Below the pieces are notes generated by a model. It saw only the letters and a program-made list of their open reading frames with translations, did no database searches and had not been told where the DNA came from. From the NCBI GenBank assembly GCA_016713035.1, contig JADJPW010000006.1, forward strand, positions 1 through 64,000: DNA of 64,000 nt. Reading direction: 5' to 3'. The DNA is from Verrucomicrobiaceae bacterium (GTDB lineage: Bacteria; Verrucomicrobiota; Verrucomicrobiia; Verrucomicrobiales; Verrucomicrobiaceae). Made by a program: the position numbers and the translations under genes. Below are positions 51,136 to 59,369 of this stretch, piece by piece. The number at the start of each line of letters is the position of its first letter. Position 1 is the first letter of the stretch.

Positions 51136-52005
51136 TCAGAGCATACCGATGGTGGAGAGGATGTCTTGCGGCGAGTAGCCAGCGAGGTGCATGCTTTCTA
51201 CCGAGCGGTCATTGTCACGCTTGGCGAGCCGGCGGCCCGTTTCGTCCGTGATCAGGCGGTGATGCTGCCACAGCGGCACGGGCAGGCCCAGGAGATGCTG
51301 CAGCAGCCGGTGCAAATGCGTGGCTGGCAGCAAGTCCTCCCCGCGTGTGACCAGGGTGATGCCCTGCCGTGCATCATCGACGACGACCGCGAGATGGTAG
51401 CTGCCTGGGGTGTCCTTCCGTGCCAGCACCACATCACCAAAGACGTCTGGTTTTGCCTCCTGCGTGCCATGCGTGAGATCGGTGAAAAAAAGGGGCGCAG
51501 CGAGCTGCCGACATGCTTTTCCTACATCCAGCCGCAGGGCATAGGCCGCGCCGCTGTCCATCCGCTGGCGGCGCTGGTCGGCACTGAGACTGCGGCAGGT
51601 GCCAGGATAAAGCGGCCCATCTGGCCCCTGCGGCGCATCTCCTGCACGAGCGATCTCATCCTGTATCTCACGCCGCGTGCAAAAGCAGGGATAGAGCAAG
51701 CCGCGTGCCTCCAGCGTATCCAGAGCAGCGCGATAGTCGTGTAGGTGATCACTCTGCCGCAGCACCGGCTGCTCCCAGGTGAGCCCCAGCCATGCCAAGT
51801 CATCAAAAATGGCCGCCTCAAAATCTGGGCGTGCCCGCGTGGCATCAATATCCTCGATGCGAATGAGAAAGCGTCCTCCCAGAGCAATATGTGCTGCCCG
51901 GTGAGCGAACAGCGCCGCAAAGACATGCCCCAGATGCAGCCGCCCGGTAGGACTGGGTGCAAAGCGTGTCGTATGCGCGGTGGGCGGTGTGGACATCATT
52001 TCCAT
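51136..52005 (-). CDS. gluQ: Glutamyl-Q tRNA(Asp) synthetase
   Basis: A 289-residue paralogue of glutamyl-tRNA synthetase that lacks the anticodon-binding half. The class I signature is APSPTGRLHLGHVFAA, with HLGH as the HIGH motif; the KMSKS equivalent is RLAKRD near 261. The zinc-binding set CxC...Yx..C (YPCFCTRR and PGTCRS) is present. It attaches glutamate to queuosine in tRNA(Asp). The upstream DUF2851 gene ends 10 bp inside its start, so the two are coupled. Confidence 0.94.
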   Translation of the reverse strand: MEMMSTPPTAHTTRFAPSPTGRLHLGHVFAALFAHRAAHIALGGRFLIRIEDIDATRARPDFEAAIFDDLAWLGLTWEQPVLRQSDHLHDYRAALDTLEARGLLYPCFCTRREIQDEIARAGDAPQGPDGPLYPGTCRSLSADQRRQRMDSGAAYALRLDVGKACRQLAAPLFFTDLTHGTQEAKPDVFGDVVLARKDTPGSYHLAVVVDDARQGITLVTRGEDLLPATHLHRLLQHLLGLPVPLWQHHRLITDETGRRLAKRDNDRSVESMHLAGYSPQDILSTIGML

Positions 52006-53414
52006 TCTTTCAGCCGCAGGGGGAAGGGGCAGTCTGCGCAGGCACTATCGTCCTCGAGGCAGAAATCCTCATAAATCTGCAACAGCCCCTGGTGATGGTG
52101 CAGCATGGTCTGGAAGTCAGCGGCGCGTGGACTCCCATCCCCAAAGAGGCGCTGTGTGGCACGGCGGACTTTTTGATTATCCAGCAGGGCAGGTAACTCC
52201 AGATACTCAGCCCATAGGCGTGTGCGTTCTGGGACGAGGAGAGGGTAGGCCACATTCGCCAGCATCTCCTGCACACGGCTCTCGCCGATCATCGCGATGG
52301 GCCGTGCAGCAGGCTCCGCCATGAGTGTGTAGTGCGTGGACCAGAAATCATGCCGCAGGGAGGTCAGTGCCGCTCGCCACGCGGGCTGTGTCCAACGTGT
52401 GGCATCTGCCAGTGGCTCGCAGATACGCTCCCAGTGCGAGAGCATCGCCGCGAGGGCTCCGAGACGCCGCTGTGGGTGATTCCCCGGTCGTGTCGCAGCC
52501 AGATTCCAGCGCGGGAGCTGTGGCGGCTCCATCCAGCGTGCGCAGGCATCACGCTGCTTCCACCATTCGGACCAGAGCTGGCGCAAATAGCCCCTGGTAG
52601 CCCCCTCGGTGTCTTCGAGCCGGATTTTTGCCAAGAAGCCACTCACACCAAAAAGCAGCGCCTCGCGCTCCGCAGCGTTTTGCTTCAAAAGCCGCTTCAA
52701 AGGCAATCGCTGGCTCAAAATGACGAATGGCACCTGATTGTTTCGGTATCCGAGTGTCTGCGCTAGAGCCTGAAAAATGGCCTGTTCGCGTCCCTGGGCC
52801 GCGACGATGCGGTGGAGCCGTGCAGACTTCTTTTCTAGGCGGAATTGAGCCGCCGCCTCGATCATCGACTGCACTCGCTGCGTCTCCATTTCCGCCAGGG
52901 GCGTGGCGCAGCGGCCCAGGCGAGCCGCAGCTAGCCCACGTTGCGGCTTGGCATCGCTAGCGAGCATCTGCGGCTGGAGCAGGATCTGTGGCACCGCTCG
53001 GTGCTGGCTCGTGCGGGTGAAAAAACGCTGCTCCGGCATGCGCAGCACCAGATGGAGCACCACACGGTCATAATCGGCATTCGCTCCGTGGTGGTGGTGC
53101 TCCCAGTCGCGTGCATCTGTATCCAGCTCGATGTCTCCACGCAGCGAAGCGCCATTCAGCGTGACCGCGCAACCCGTGAAATCAGGCCCAGGGCCAGAGT
53201 TCCAAGTGCCGAAGTCGCTGATCGTCACCTTTTCTCCATCCACTGTCACAAATTCACTGCCAAAAGCCCCCGCAAACCAAAGGCTCTGCCAGTCCAGCTC
53301 CGAAAACGCCGCATCAAAGCCCTGCAACGCCGTTTCCCCCACATGGTCGCCAAACACCTCCTCACGAAAACGTGAGTACCGATGCGCAAGCGGGAGAGGG
53401 GACGGGGCGGACAT
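51996..53414 (-). CDS. DUF2851 family protein
   Basis: A 472-residue soluble protein. DUF2851 signatures include GTWNSGPGPDFTGC, GDIELDTDARDWEHHHHG, YDRVVLHLVL and a terminal C-x(n)-CPFP cluster (DDSACADCPFPLR) that may bind a metal. The family's role is unknown; the DIELD/HHHHG arrangement resembles a metal-dependent nuclease-like core, but this is inference. It lies between a kinase-fold protein (12 bp) and gluQ (10-bp overlap). Confidence 0.88.
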   Translation of the reverse strand: MSAPSPLPLAHRYSRFREEVFGDHVGETALQGFDAAFSELDWQSLWFAGAFGSEFVTVDGEKVTISDFGTWNSGPGPDFTGCAVTLNGASLRGDIELDTDARDWEHHHHGANADYDRVVLHLVLRMPEQRFFTRTSQHRAVPQILLQPQMLASDAKPQRGLAAARLGRCATPLAEMETQRVQSMIEAAAQFRLEKKSARLHRIVAAQGREQAIFQALAQTLGYRNNQVPFVILSQRLPLKRLLKQNAAEREALLFGVSGFLAKIRLEDTEGATRGYLRQLWSEWWKQRDACARWMEPPQLPRWNLAATRPGNHPQRRLGALAAMLSHWERICEPLADATRWTQPAWRAALTSLRHDFWSTHYTLMAEPAARPIAMIGESRVQEMLANVAYPLLVPERTRLWAEYLELPALLDNQKVRRATQRLFGDGSPRAADFQTMLHHHQGLLQIYEDFCLEDDSACADCPFPLRLKEWK

Positions 53415-53426
53415 GCATCAATAGGA

Positions 53427-54107
53427 TCAAATGACTTCCAGTGGCTTCATGGATGGTTGCCAGAGCATCAAGGGGACATCAATGGCGACAAATGCACCAT
53501 CCTCAGTCGCTAACACATTTCCACCATGGGTGTCAGAGGCGATAATGCGGTCTTCCGGGCGATACCATACGACGCTATGACCCAAACGCCGCCGCTCAAA
53601 CCCGGAGCTTTTAAAGAAGTAAGCAATCTCGTCCGGTTCAGCTGGCTTACCGTCCACGGCTGGCTGCTCTGTAACGACGCGAATGACCCCAGGTCGAATT
53701 TCTTCGACGCCCAAGAAAAGGATATGATCACCAAACACTTCGTTACAGAGGATCAAGCGATGCAGATAGCCTGTAGGAGAGGCTTCGCTCCCATCTGGAA
53801 GGTGTCCAAAGCAGTTTCCATAAGTTGCCTTGATCACACATTGAGGTCTTGAGTCACCTGTCCCAAACCATACCTCATGCTCATAACCGAAAGCATCTGG
53901 CGATGTCGGTAATGAGGAGAAAGATTTTAACCAGCCTGATTGAGCGGCCCACTGGCGTAGGGCCTCGCTTTCGGCCGCAAGTTGTGTTGTGCTAAAAATG
54001 CCTCCACTTCGGCGAATTGTCTCAGCGCCCGTTCGCGTGTGCGTAAGGGCGAGTTCAAGCGTGCTTGGCGCATCCGGTCGGCGAAAGTCTTCGGGTCCAT
54101 CTGGCAT
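53427..54107 (-). CDS. Protein-kinase-fold protein related to the STPK-like domain of polyvalent proteins
   Basis: A 226-residue protein. CVIKATYG (Lys93) looks like the ATP-binding lysine strand, and ASDTHGGNVLATEDGAFVAI (Asp192, His194, Asn197, Asp210) like the kinase catalytic and metal-binding loops. The spacing and the phrase ESEALRQWA match kinase-like domains I recall from the large polyvalent proteins of phages and conjugative elements; here it stands alone on the chromosome. Function unknown. It heads a run with DUF2851, gluQ and the SGNH hydrolase. The 218 bp before it (54108-54325) hold no gene. Confidence 0.6.
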   Translation of the reverse strand: MPDGPEDFRRPDAPSTLELALTHTRTGAETIRRSGGIFSTTQLAAESEALRQWAAQSGWLKSFSSLPTSPDAFGYEHEVWFGTGDSRPQCVIKATYGNCFGHLPDGSEASPTGYLHRLILCNEVFGDHILFLGVEEIRPGVIRVVTEQPAVDGKPAEPDEIAYFFKSSGFERRRLGHSVVWYRPEDRIIASDTHGGNVLATEDGAFVAIDVPLMLWQPSMKPLEVI

Positions 54108-54325
54108 TCTAAGGCTGGTTCCGGCTCAGTTTACTGCGCTATCCAGTAATTTGCCAAGGTTTGTTTTCGTGTGATCACGCTTGCCGTATCTCGTGAGGCA
54201 TTAACAAAGGCTTTGCTCGGCCGATTTGGTTGCCCAGAAAGCCCCTTGGTTCGGCTCTATCATTTCCGCTTTCACAGCATCTTTCCACTAGCCCAAGCAA
54301 AGAGCCTGCGTGAGTTTTTCACCGC

Positions 54326-55012
54326 ATGACTCCTGAAGAATATAATCCCTACGCCCCTCCGCAGGCTGATCTCATCCAGCGCCCGCCTAGCACAGATAGG
54401 CTGGAGCCGATCCTGGGAAATGTGGCATGGCCGCTGACGTTTCATTTCAAGTTCCTGACTTTCGCACCGAAGGTCTATGTGCGTGATGCGAATGGCCAAG
54501 AGGTCATGTTTGTGCGCCAGCGGCTCTTTAAGTTCCGTGAGCATGTGGAGCTCTTCACCGATAGCTCCAGGCAGACCAAGCTGGGTGACATCCGTGCGGA
54601 TCGCATCATCGACTGGTCAGCTCGTTACTCCTTCACCGACTCTGCGGGCGAGGCGATCGGTTCCGTGGGCCGCAAGGGCTGGCGCTCCATCTGGCGGGCG
54701 CATTACGAGGTCTTTAATCCCGGTGATCAGATCGCGGACTTTCAGGTGCGGGAGGAAAACCCCATGGCGAAGGTGCTCGATGCCATCTTTGGCCAGATCC
54801 CCTTCATCGGAATGGCCACACTATGGCTCTTTCATCCGCGCTACATCGCCAACGCAGCGGAGAATGCACCTGCGATGCGTCTAACCAAGCTGCCTGCCTT
54901 TCTAGAGGGCCGCTTCAGGCTGGATCTGCTCACGCCGCTGCCCGTGCGGCAGCAGATGAACCTCATCCTCTCCTATTTCATGCTCGCACTGCTGGAGCGG
55001 CGCAGAGGGTGA
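54326..55012 (+). CDS. LURP-one-related/scramblase-like protein
   Basis: A 228-residue protein. It has a Pro/Tyr-rich N-terminus (MTPEEYNPYAPPQADLIQRP), then a tubby-like/LURP-one beta-barrel (about 32-150) with KVYVRDANGQEVMFVRQRLF and YSFTDSAGEAIGSVGRKGWR, patterns common in that fold. The C-terminal region (about 160-228) has a hydrophobic helix. Bacterial members are uncharacterised; scramblase-like proteins bind membranes. It converges with the STN-repeat gene (7 bp apart). Confidence 0.7.
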   Translation: MTPEEYNPYAPPQADLIQRPPSTDRLEPILGNVAWPLTFHFKFLTFAPKVYVRDANGQEVMFVRQRLFKFREHVELFTDSSRQTKLGDIRADRIIDWSARYSFTDSAGEAIGSVGRKGWRSIWRAHYEVFNPGDQIADFQVREENPMAKVLDAIFGQIPFIGMATLWLFHPRYIANAAENAPAMRLTKLPAFLEGRFRLDLLTPLPVRQQMNLILSYFMLALLERRRG

Positions 55013-55019
55013 TCATCAC

Positions 55020-56039
55020 TCACTTCGCCGAGATGGTGAACGCGTGGTCATCCGCGCTGATCTTCAAATCCATGAGTCCCGCCGCGTAGCGAAGCATCTC
55101 AGAGGCGCGGATGTGCCGCACATCGAGACTGCATGCGGCCTGGAGGTCTGTTCCGGGGGCGATGATGATGTTGATGCCATTTTTCGCTGGGTCGGCCTCG
55201 GCAGACTTGATTCGCACAAAGGTGGCCACTTCCTCCAGCGTGGCGTTTTGAAATTGTGCGAGAGGGAGGATGATTTTGTCTGCGCGGAGCTTTTCCGTCG
55301 CTTTGCCGAGTAGCTCGATTTTGCCGAGATCATCCTCTCTCTGGCTCAGCAGCACAGCTTCCGCCTGATAACGCAAATGGAGACCTGATAGCTCGGCGAT
55401 GTAGCGGAGTGCTTCTGATTGAGGAATGTTCTTCAAATCGAGCGATAACTGGCGCTTCGAGAAAGGATCTGGAGCTTTCAGGACGATGTTGGGCATGGGC
55501 CGAGGCGGATCGACATCGCTGCGTTTCAGGCGCATGTATTCGCAGGCCTCCTCTGGGCTGGCTTTTTGAAATTGGACACTTGGAAGCAAGATGTTTTGGG
55601 CTTGGGCCTCGATCCCATGTGTGGCGATCAGTCTCGGTGGTGGATTGGTACTCTTGAAGTTCTTTCCTCCGATGACGATGGCGTATGGCTCGACGATGTA
55701 GCCCCTTCCGGTCAGCTCGGTGATGTAGCGCAGGGCTTCGCTGACCGGCGTGTTTTTGAGCTGGAGGGAGAGTTTGGCTTTGCTGCGTCCGAGGAGGACG
55801 ATGTTGATGCCGCGCTTGGAGGGATCTGCTGTCGAATCGATTTGGGCGCATTTGAGGCGGAGGAACTCGATCGCCTCTTCCAGGGTGGCGTCTTGGAATG
55901 TGAGCTCCGGCAGGATGAGGGTGCGGAGCTTTTGACTGAGTGCCGCAGCACGCTGGGCAGGCAGCGGAATCTGTGCGGAGGCGGTTAGGGAGCCTAGTAG
56001 TAGAAGAGGGAGACAACAAAAGCGGATGAAGGCCTTCAT
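55020..56039 (-). CDS. Periplasmic protein with three STN-like repeats
   Basis: A 339-residue protein with a signal peptide (MKAFIRFCCLPLLLLGSLTASA). The mature part holds three copies of about 100 residues, each with an L-x-LPxxxFQxAxxEEAxEFxR start, a GINIVL-type strand, an L-LKN(T/I)PxSEALRYI strand-helix and an end strand (YIVEPYAIVI, YQAEAVLLSQ, SADDHAFTIS). That is the secretin/TonB short N-terminal (STN) fold. Repeats are diverged (30-40 percent by eye). STN domains bind sigma-regulator or secretin partners; a three-copy protein without barrel or TonB box is unusual. Confidence 0.75.
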   Translation of the reverse strand: MKAFIRFCCLPLLLLGSLTASAQIPLPAQRAAALSQKLRTLILPELTFQDATLEEAIEFLRLKCAQIDSTADPSKRGINIVLLGRSKAKLSLQLKNTPVSEALRYITELTGRGYIVEPYAIVIGGKNFKSTNPPPRLIATHGIEAQAQNILLPSVQFQKASPEEACEYMRLKRSDVDPPRPMPNIVLKAPDPFSKRQLSLDLKNIPQSEALRYIAELSGLHLRYQAEAVLLSQREDDLGKIELLGKATEKLRADKIILPLAQFQNATLEEVATFVRIKSAEADPAKNGINIIIAPGTDLQAACSLDVRHIRASEMLRYAAGLMDLKISADDHAFTISAK

Positions 56040-56063
56040 GGGCAGAGTTTACCAAATTCGGAG

Positions 56064-56093
56064 TTACGATGTGAAGTTTTTTTTGGGTATAGT
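56064..56093 (+). promoter_or_regulatory. Candidate gapA promoter, with hairpin leader
   Basis: TTACGA (56064-56069) and TATAGT (56088-56093) are spaced 18 bp; the -10 matches 5/6. It would give a leader of about 145 nt. That leader contains a hairpin GGCTGC-N9-GCAGCC (56188-56208) and an A-rich tract just before the gapA ATG, without Shine-Dalgarno sequence. The whole gap (56040-56243) holds no gene. Confidence 0.4.
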
Positions 56094-56243
56094 TCGTGCT
56101 GGGAGAGTCCAGCTTCTCACTGGTGGGCTGGTGGCGAGCTTGTGGCGGCCTAGTTCCTGCTTGCCGTCCAGGGTTGAAAGGCCCCGCGGCTGCGGTAGGT
56201 CTGCAGCCCTCTAAAATCCTAACATCCAAAAAAAGCACACACT

Positions 56244-57293
56244 ATGGTCAAAATCGGCATCAATGGTTTCTGGCGCATCGGCCGCCTGGTTTTTCGCGCA
56301 ATCTGTGATCAAGGCCTTCTGGGCAAAGAGATCCAGGTCGTCGCCGTGAATGACCTCGTTCCTGCGGACAATCTCGCTTACCTCGTCAAATACGACTCCA
56401 CACAGGGCAAGGCGAAGGAAGAAGTGTTCTCCAAGAAAAGCAGCCCCGACGTGGCTGAAGACGACATCCTCGTGGTCGATGGCCATGAGATCAAATGCCT
56501 CGCCGTCCGCGCAGGTCCATCCGCCCTCCCTTGGAAGGAACTGGGCGTGGACATCGTGATCGAGTCCACCGGTCTCTTCACCGAGCGTAGCAAGGCCCAG
56601 GGCCACATCGACGCTGGTGCCAAGAAAGTCATCATCTCCGCTCCTGGTAAAGAAGAGGACATCACCATCGTCATGGGCGTGAACCATGAGAAATACGATG
56701 CCAGCAAGCACCACGTCATTTCCAATGCCTCCTGCACCACGAACTGCTTCGCCCCAGTCGTGCACGTGCTGCTCAAAGAGGGTTTCGGCGTCGCCGAAGG
56801 CCTCATGACCACCATCCACAGCTACACCGCCACGCAGAAGACCGTGGACGGCCCTAGCGCCAAGGATTGGAAAGGTGGCCGCAGCGCTGCCATCAACATC
56901 ATCCCCAGCAGCACCGGTGCTGCAAAGGCCGTCGGTCTGGCCATCCCAGAAGTGAAGGGCAAGCTCACCGGCATGTCCTTCCGCGTGCCGACTCCGACCG
57001 TTTCCGTGGTCGATCTCACCGTGAAGACGGAAAAAGAGACCAGCTACAAAGAAATCTCCGCCGCGATGAAGAAGGCTAGCGAGACCTACCTCAAAGGCAT
57101 CCTCGGCTGGACCAGCGACGAAGTCGTCAGCACCGACTTCATCCACGACAGCAGCAGCTCCGTCTTTGACGCGGGCAGCGGCATCGAGCTGAACAACAAG
57201 TTCTTCAAGCTCGTGAGCTGGTACGACAATGAGTGGGGCTACTCCAACCGCGTCGTCGATCTGGTGAAATACATCGTGAGCAAAGGCCTGTAA
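56244..57293 (+). CDS. gapA: Glyceraldehyde-3-phosphate dehydrogenase, type I
   Basis: A 349-residue GAPDH; catalytic ISNASCTTNC (Cys164) and TTIHSYTATQ (His192) are intact, as are NIIPSSTGAA and SWYDNEWGYSNRVVDLV. Odd feature: the NAD-binding loop reads INGFWRIGR instead of INGFGRIGR, because the codon is TGG (Trp10) in place of a glycine codon. Two insertions in the N-terminal region make it about 15 residues longer than E. coli GapA. It lies alone; a likely terminator follows at 57332. Confidence 0.95.
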   Translation: MVKIGINGFWRIGRLVFRAICDQGLLGKEIQVVAVNDLVPADNLAYLVKYDSTQGKAKEEVFSKKSSPDVAEDDILVVDGHEIKCLAVRAGPSALPWKELGVDIVIESTGLFTERSKAQGHIDAGAKKVIISAPGKEEDITIVMGVNHEKYDASKHHVISNASCTTNCFAPVVHVLLKEGFGVAEGLMTTIHSYTATQKTVDGPSAKDWKGGRSAAINIIPSSTGAAKAVGLAIPEVKGKLTGMSFRVPTPTVSVVDLTVKTEKETSYKEISAAMKKASETYLKGILGWTSDEVVSTDFIHDSSSSVFDAGSGIELNNKFFKLVSWYDNEWGYSNRVVDLVKYIVSKGL

Positions 57294-57331
57294 TCCGAAA
57301 CGAACACAGGAACCTTCCCAAAAACTCTGCT

Positions 57332-57353
57332 GGCCGACTCACACGAGTCGGCC
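57332..57353 (+). terminator. Hairpin downstream of gapA
   Basis: GGCCGACTC-ACAC-GAGTCGGCC is a perfect 9-bp stem with a 4-nt loop, 39 bp behind the gapA stop. The following bases CGCTTTGC are only weakly T-rich, so it is a terminator or an mRNA 3' stabiliser rather than a strong intrinsic terminator. nspC starts 66 bp later. Confidence 0.6.
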
Positions 57354-57419
57354 CGCTTTGCATCCATCGGAATCGCCATTCGACATTCTGCATTCGTCAT
57401 TCACACTCCGCGCCCTGCC

Positions 57420-58718
57420 ATGTTCACCCCTCCCCATGTCTTTGATCAGCCACCGCCTGCATTTGATGTCGATGCCATCGACACACCCGCCTATGTCGTG
57501 GACTTGGGCTTGCTGAAAAAGAATCTGGAAAAGCTCGCCTTCGTGCAGCGTGAAGCCGGGGTGAAGGTGCTGCTGGCGCTGAAAGGTTTCTCCATGTTCA
57601 GCACCTTTGATTTGGTGCGGCAGTATCTCAGTGGTTGCTGCGCCAGCGGCCTGCATGAGGCACTGCTGGCCCGGCATGAGTTTGATAAAGAGGTCCACGT
57701 CTATGCGCCTGCCTTCAAGCCGCATGAGATGGAGCAGATCATCCCCATCGCCGATCACCTGAGCTTCAACTCCCTGGCCCAGTGGCGTAAATTCCGCCCC
57801 ATGCTCGATGCGAACCGCGCTGCGGGTCTGCACACACCCAGCCCCGGCATCCGCGTCAATCCAGAGCACAGCGAGGTGGAGGTCTCTCTCTACGATCCGT
57901 GCTCACCTGGTTGCAGGCTCGGAATCCGCGCGGATTCGCTGGAAGGCGAGGACTTGAGCGGCATCGAGGGCCTGCATTTTCATGCGCTATGCGAGCAGGG
58001 CAGCGATGTGCTGGAACGCGTCGTCGGAGCCGTCGAAAAACGCTTCCCGAAGCTGCTGGAGCAGGTGAAATGGGTAAACATGGGCGGCGGCCACCACATT
58101 AGCCGCAACGACTACGACCTCGAGCGTCTCATCCGCCTGCTGCGCACCTTCAAAGCCCGCTGGGGCAAAGAACACGTCTATCTCGAGCCCGGCGAAGCCG
58201 TAGGCCTCAATACCGGCTACCTCATCGCTGAGGTGCAAGACATCGTCGGAGCACGCAAAACGACGGTTGGGGCATCCTGCGACATTCTCCCCACTGCCAT
58301 CCTCGACCTATCGGCGAATGCGCACATGCCTGACACGATGGAGATGCCGTATCGACCGCATATTTTCGGTGGTGGTAGGCCTGGGGAGTTCCCGCATGAA
58401 TACAAAGTCGGCGGGATGACCTGTCTGGCAGGGGATGTGTTGAGTGGCTTCTCATTCCCAGAACCATTGCAGATCGGGCAGAGGCTCGTTTTTGCAGATA
58501 TGGCGCATTACACGATGGTGAAGACCACCACCTTCAATGGCGTGCATCATCCTGACATCGTCATTTATGACCCAGAGACGAAAAAAGACCCGAGTGGTGA
58601 AGAAATTCGGCTACGAGCACTTTCGCGACAAGTTGTCCTGATGGTGGATGCCATGGACTGTCTGCAAAACGAGCCTAACGCTCCTCCCACCGAGCTAGCA
58701 GCCACAGAACATCACTGA
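57420..58718 (+). CDS. nspC: Carboxynorspermidine/carboxyspermidine decarboxylase
   Basis: A 432-residue PLP enzyme of the alanine-racemase-fold decarboxylases. The PLP lysine is in LLALKGFSMFS (Lys55); other signatures are GIRVNPEHSEVEVSLYDP, SRLGIR-like CRLGIRADSL, GLHFHALCEQ, VNMGGGHHISR and YLEPGEAVGLNTGYL. NspC completes norspermidine or spermidine synthesis by the alternative pathway. The 3' end overlaps the convergent adenosyltransferase gene by 44 bp. The usual partner nspB/CASDH is not in the window. Confidence 0.95.
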   Translation: MFTPPHVFDQPPPAFDVDAIDTPAYVVDLGLLKKNLEKLAFVQREAGVKVLLALKGFSMFSTFDLVRQYLSGCCASGLHEALLARHEFDKEVHVYAPAFKPHEMEQIIPIADHLSFNSLAQWRKFRPMLDANRAAGLHTPSPGIRVNPEHSEVEVSLYDPCSPGCRLGIRADSLEGEDLSGIEGLHFHALCEQGSDVLERVVGAVEKRFPKLLEQVKWVNMGGGHHISRNDYDLERLIRLLRTFKARWGKEHVYLEPGEAVGLNTGYLIAEVQDIVGARKTTVGASCDILPTAILDLSANAHMPDTMEMPYRPHIFGGGRPGEFPHEYKVGGMTCLAGDVLSGFSFPEPLQIGQRLVFADMAHYTMVKTTTFNGVHHPDIVIYDPETKKDPSGEEIRLRALSRQVVLMVDAMDCLQNEPNAPPTELAATEHH

Positions 58719-59211
58719 GACGGTTCAAAAAGCGCATCACCTCGCGGTTCGGCACCGCCTCGGGGGTGCCATCGAGGTCTGCGATGCAGCGCTCTGCGCG
58801 GCGTGCAGCGACGCGGGCCAGATCGGCATGCGCTCCTGCCATCACGCCTGCTTCGCCGGGCAGTGCCCAGCCTTTGAATTGGAGTGCGCCGCTGGCCTCC
58901 AGTATGGTGACGCATTCATCCAGCCAGAGGAGGTCTTGATCGGCAATAAGATCGCTATGGGTGGCTGAGTAGCGCTCTTCGAGGCCGGGCGGAGTCGCTA
59001 GTTCGCCCATGAGGCTGATGAGCCTGCGCTGGAGGCGTGGGAGGAAGTCCTGGGTCTCCTTTTTGGCCGCGCTGATGCGTAGGGGGCCGAGTGCGGCGTT
59101 GAGCTCATCCACCGCGCCGAGTGCGTGGATGCGAGGATGAGATTTAGCAGCGCGGATGCCGAAAAGCAGGTCGGTGCTGCCTTGATCGCCTTTGCGGGTG
59201 GTGATGGACAT
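58675..59211 (-). CDS. PduO-type cob(I)alamin adenosyltransferase
   Basis: A 178-residue enzyme. The N-terminal MSITTRKGDQGSTDLLFG is the ATP-binding signature, followed by HALGAVDELNAALG and a C-terminal NREVMRFLNRLSDVLWLLAR-type segment. It converts cob(I)alamin to adenosylcobalamin. I use the ATG at 59211 (the family start); a longer frame from 59307 antisense to the small ORF upstream is not plausible. The small membrane protein gene lies 8 bp upstream. Confidence 0.92.
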   Translation of the reverse strand: MSITTRKGDQGSTDLLFGIRAAKSHPRIHALGAVDELNAALGPLRISAAKKETQDFLPRLQRRLISLMGELATPPGLEERYSATHSDLIADQDLLWLDECVTILEASGALQFKGWALPGEAGVMAGAHADLARVAARRAERCIADLDGTPEAVPNREVMRFLNRLSDVLWLLARWEER

Positions 59212-59219
59212 GGGGATAA

Positions 59220-59369
59220 TTATTCTTCGGGTTGGGTCTCTGGGGCGACTGGGGCCACGCGGGGCGGGGGGTGTGTATCCGGGATGGTGCTGCAACCACG
59301 CACCCATAGCCCCAGCAGTAACGTGGCGAGCACGAAAAGGCCCGCGATGAGCGGAGATGGATTACGCAT
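59220..59369 (-). CDS. 49-residue single-pass membrane protein
   Basis: ATG 59369 to TAA 59220 reads MRNPSPLIAGLFVLATLLLG then LWVRGCSTIPDTHPPP and an acidic end (ETQPEE). One transmembrane helix (about 7-24) is followed by a Pro-rich tail. It overlaps the rhomboid gene's end by 8 bp and stops 8 bp before the adenosyltransferase start, so it is probably co-translated. Too short for standard gene finders; no family known to me. Confidence 0.55.
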   Translation of the reverse strand: MRNPSPLIAGLFVLATLLLGLWVRGCSTIPDTHPPPRVAPVAPETQPEE

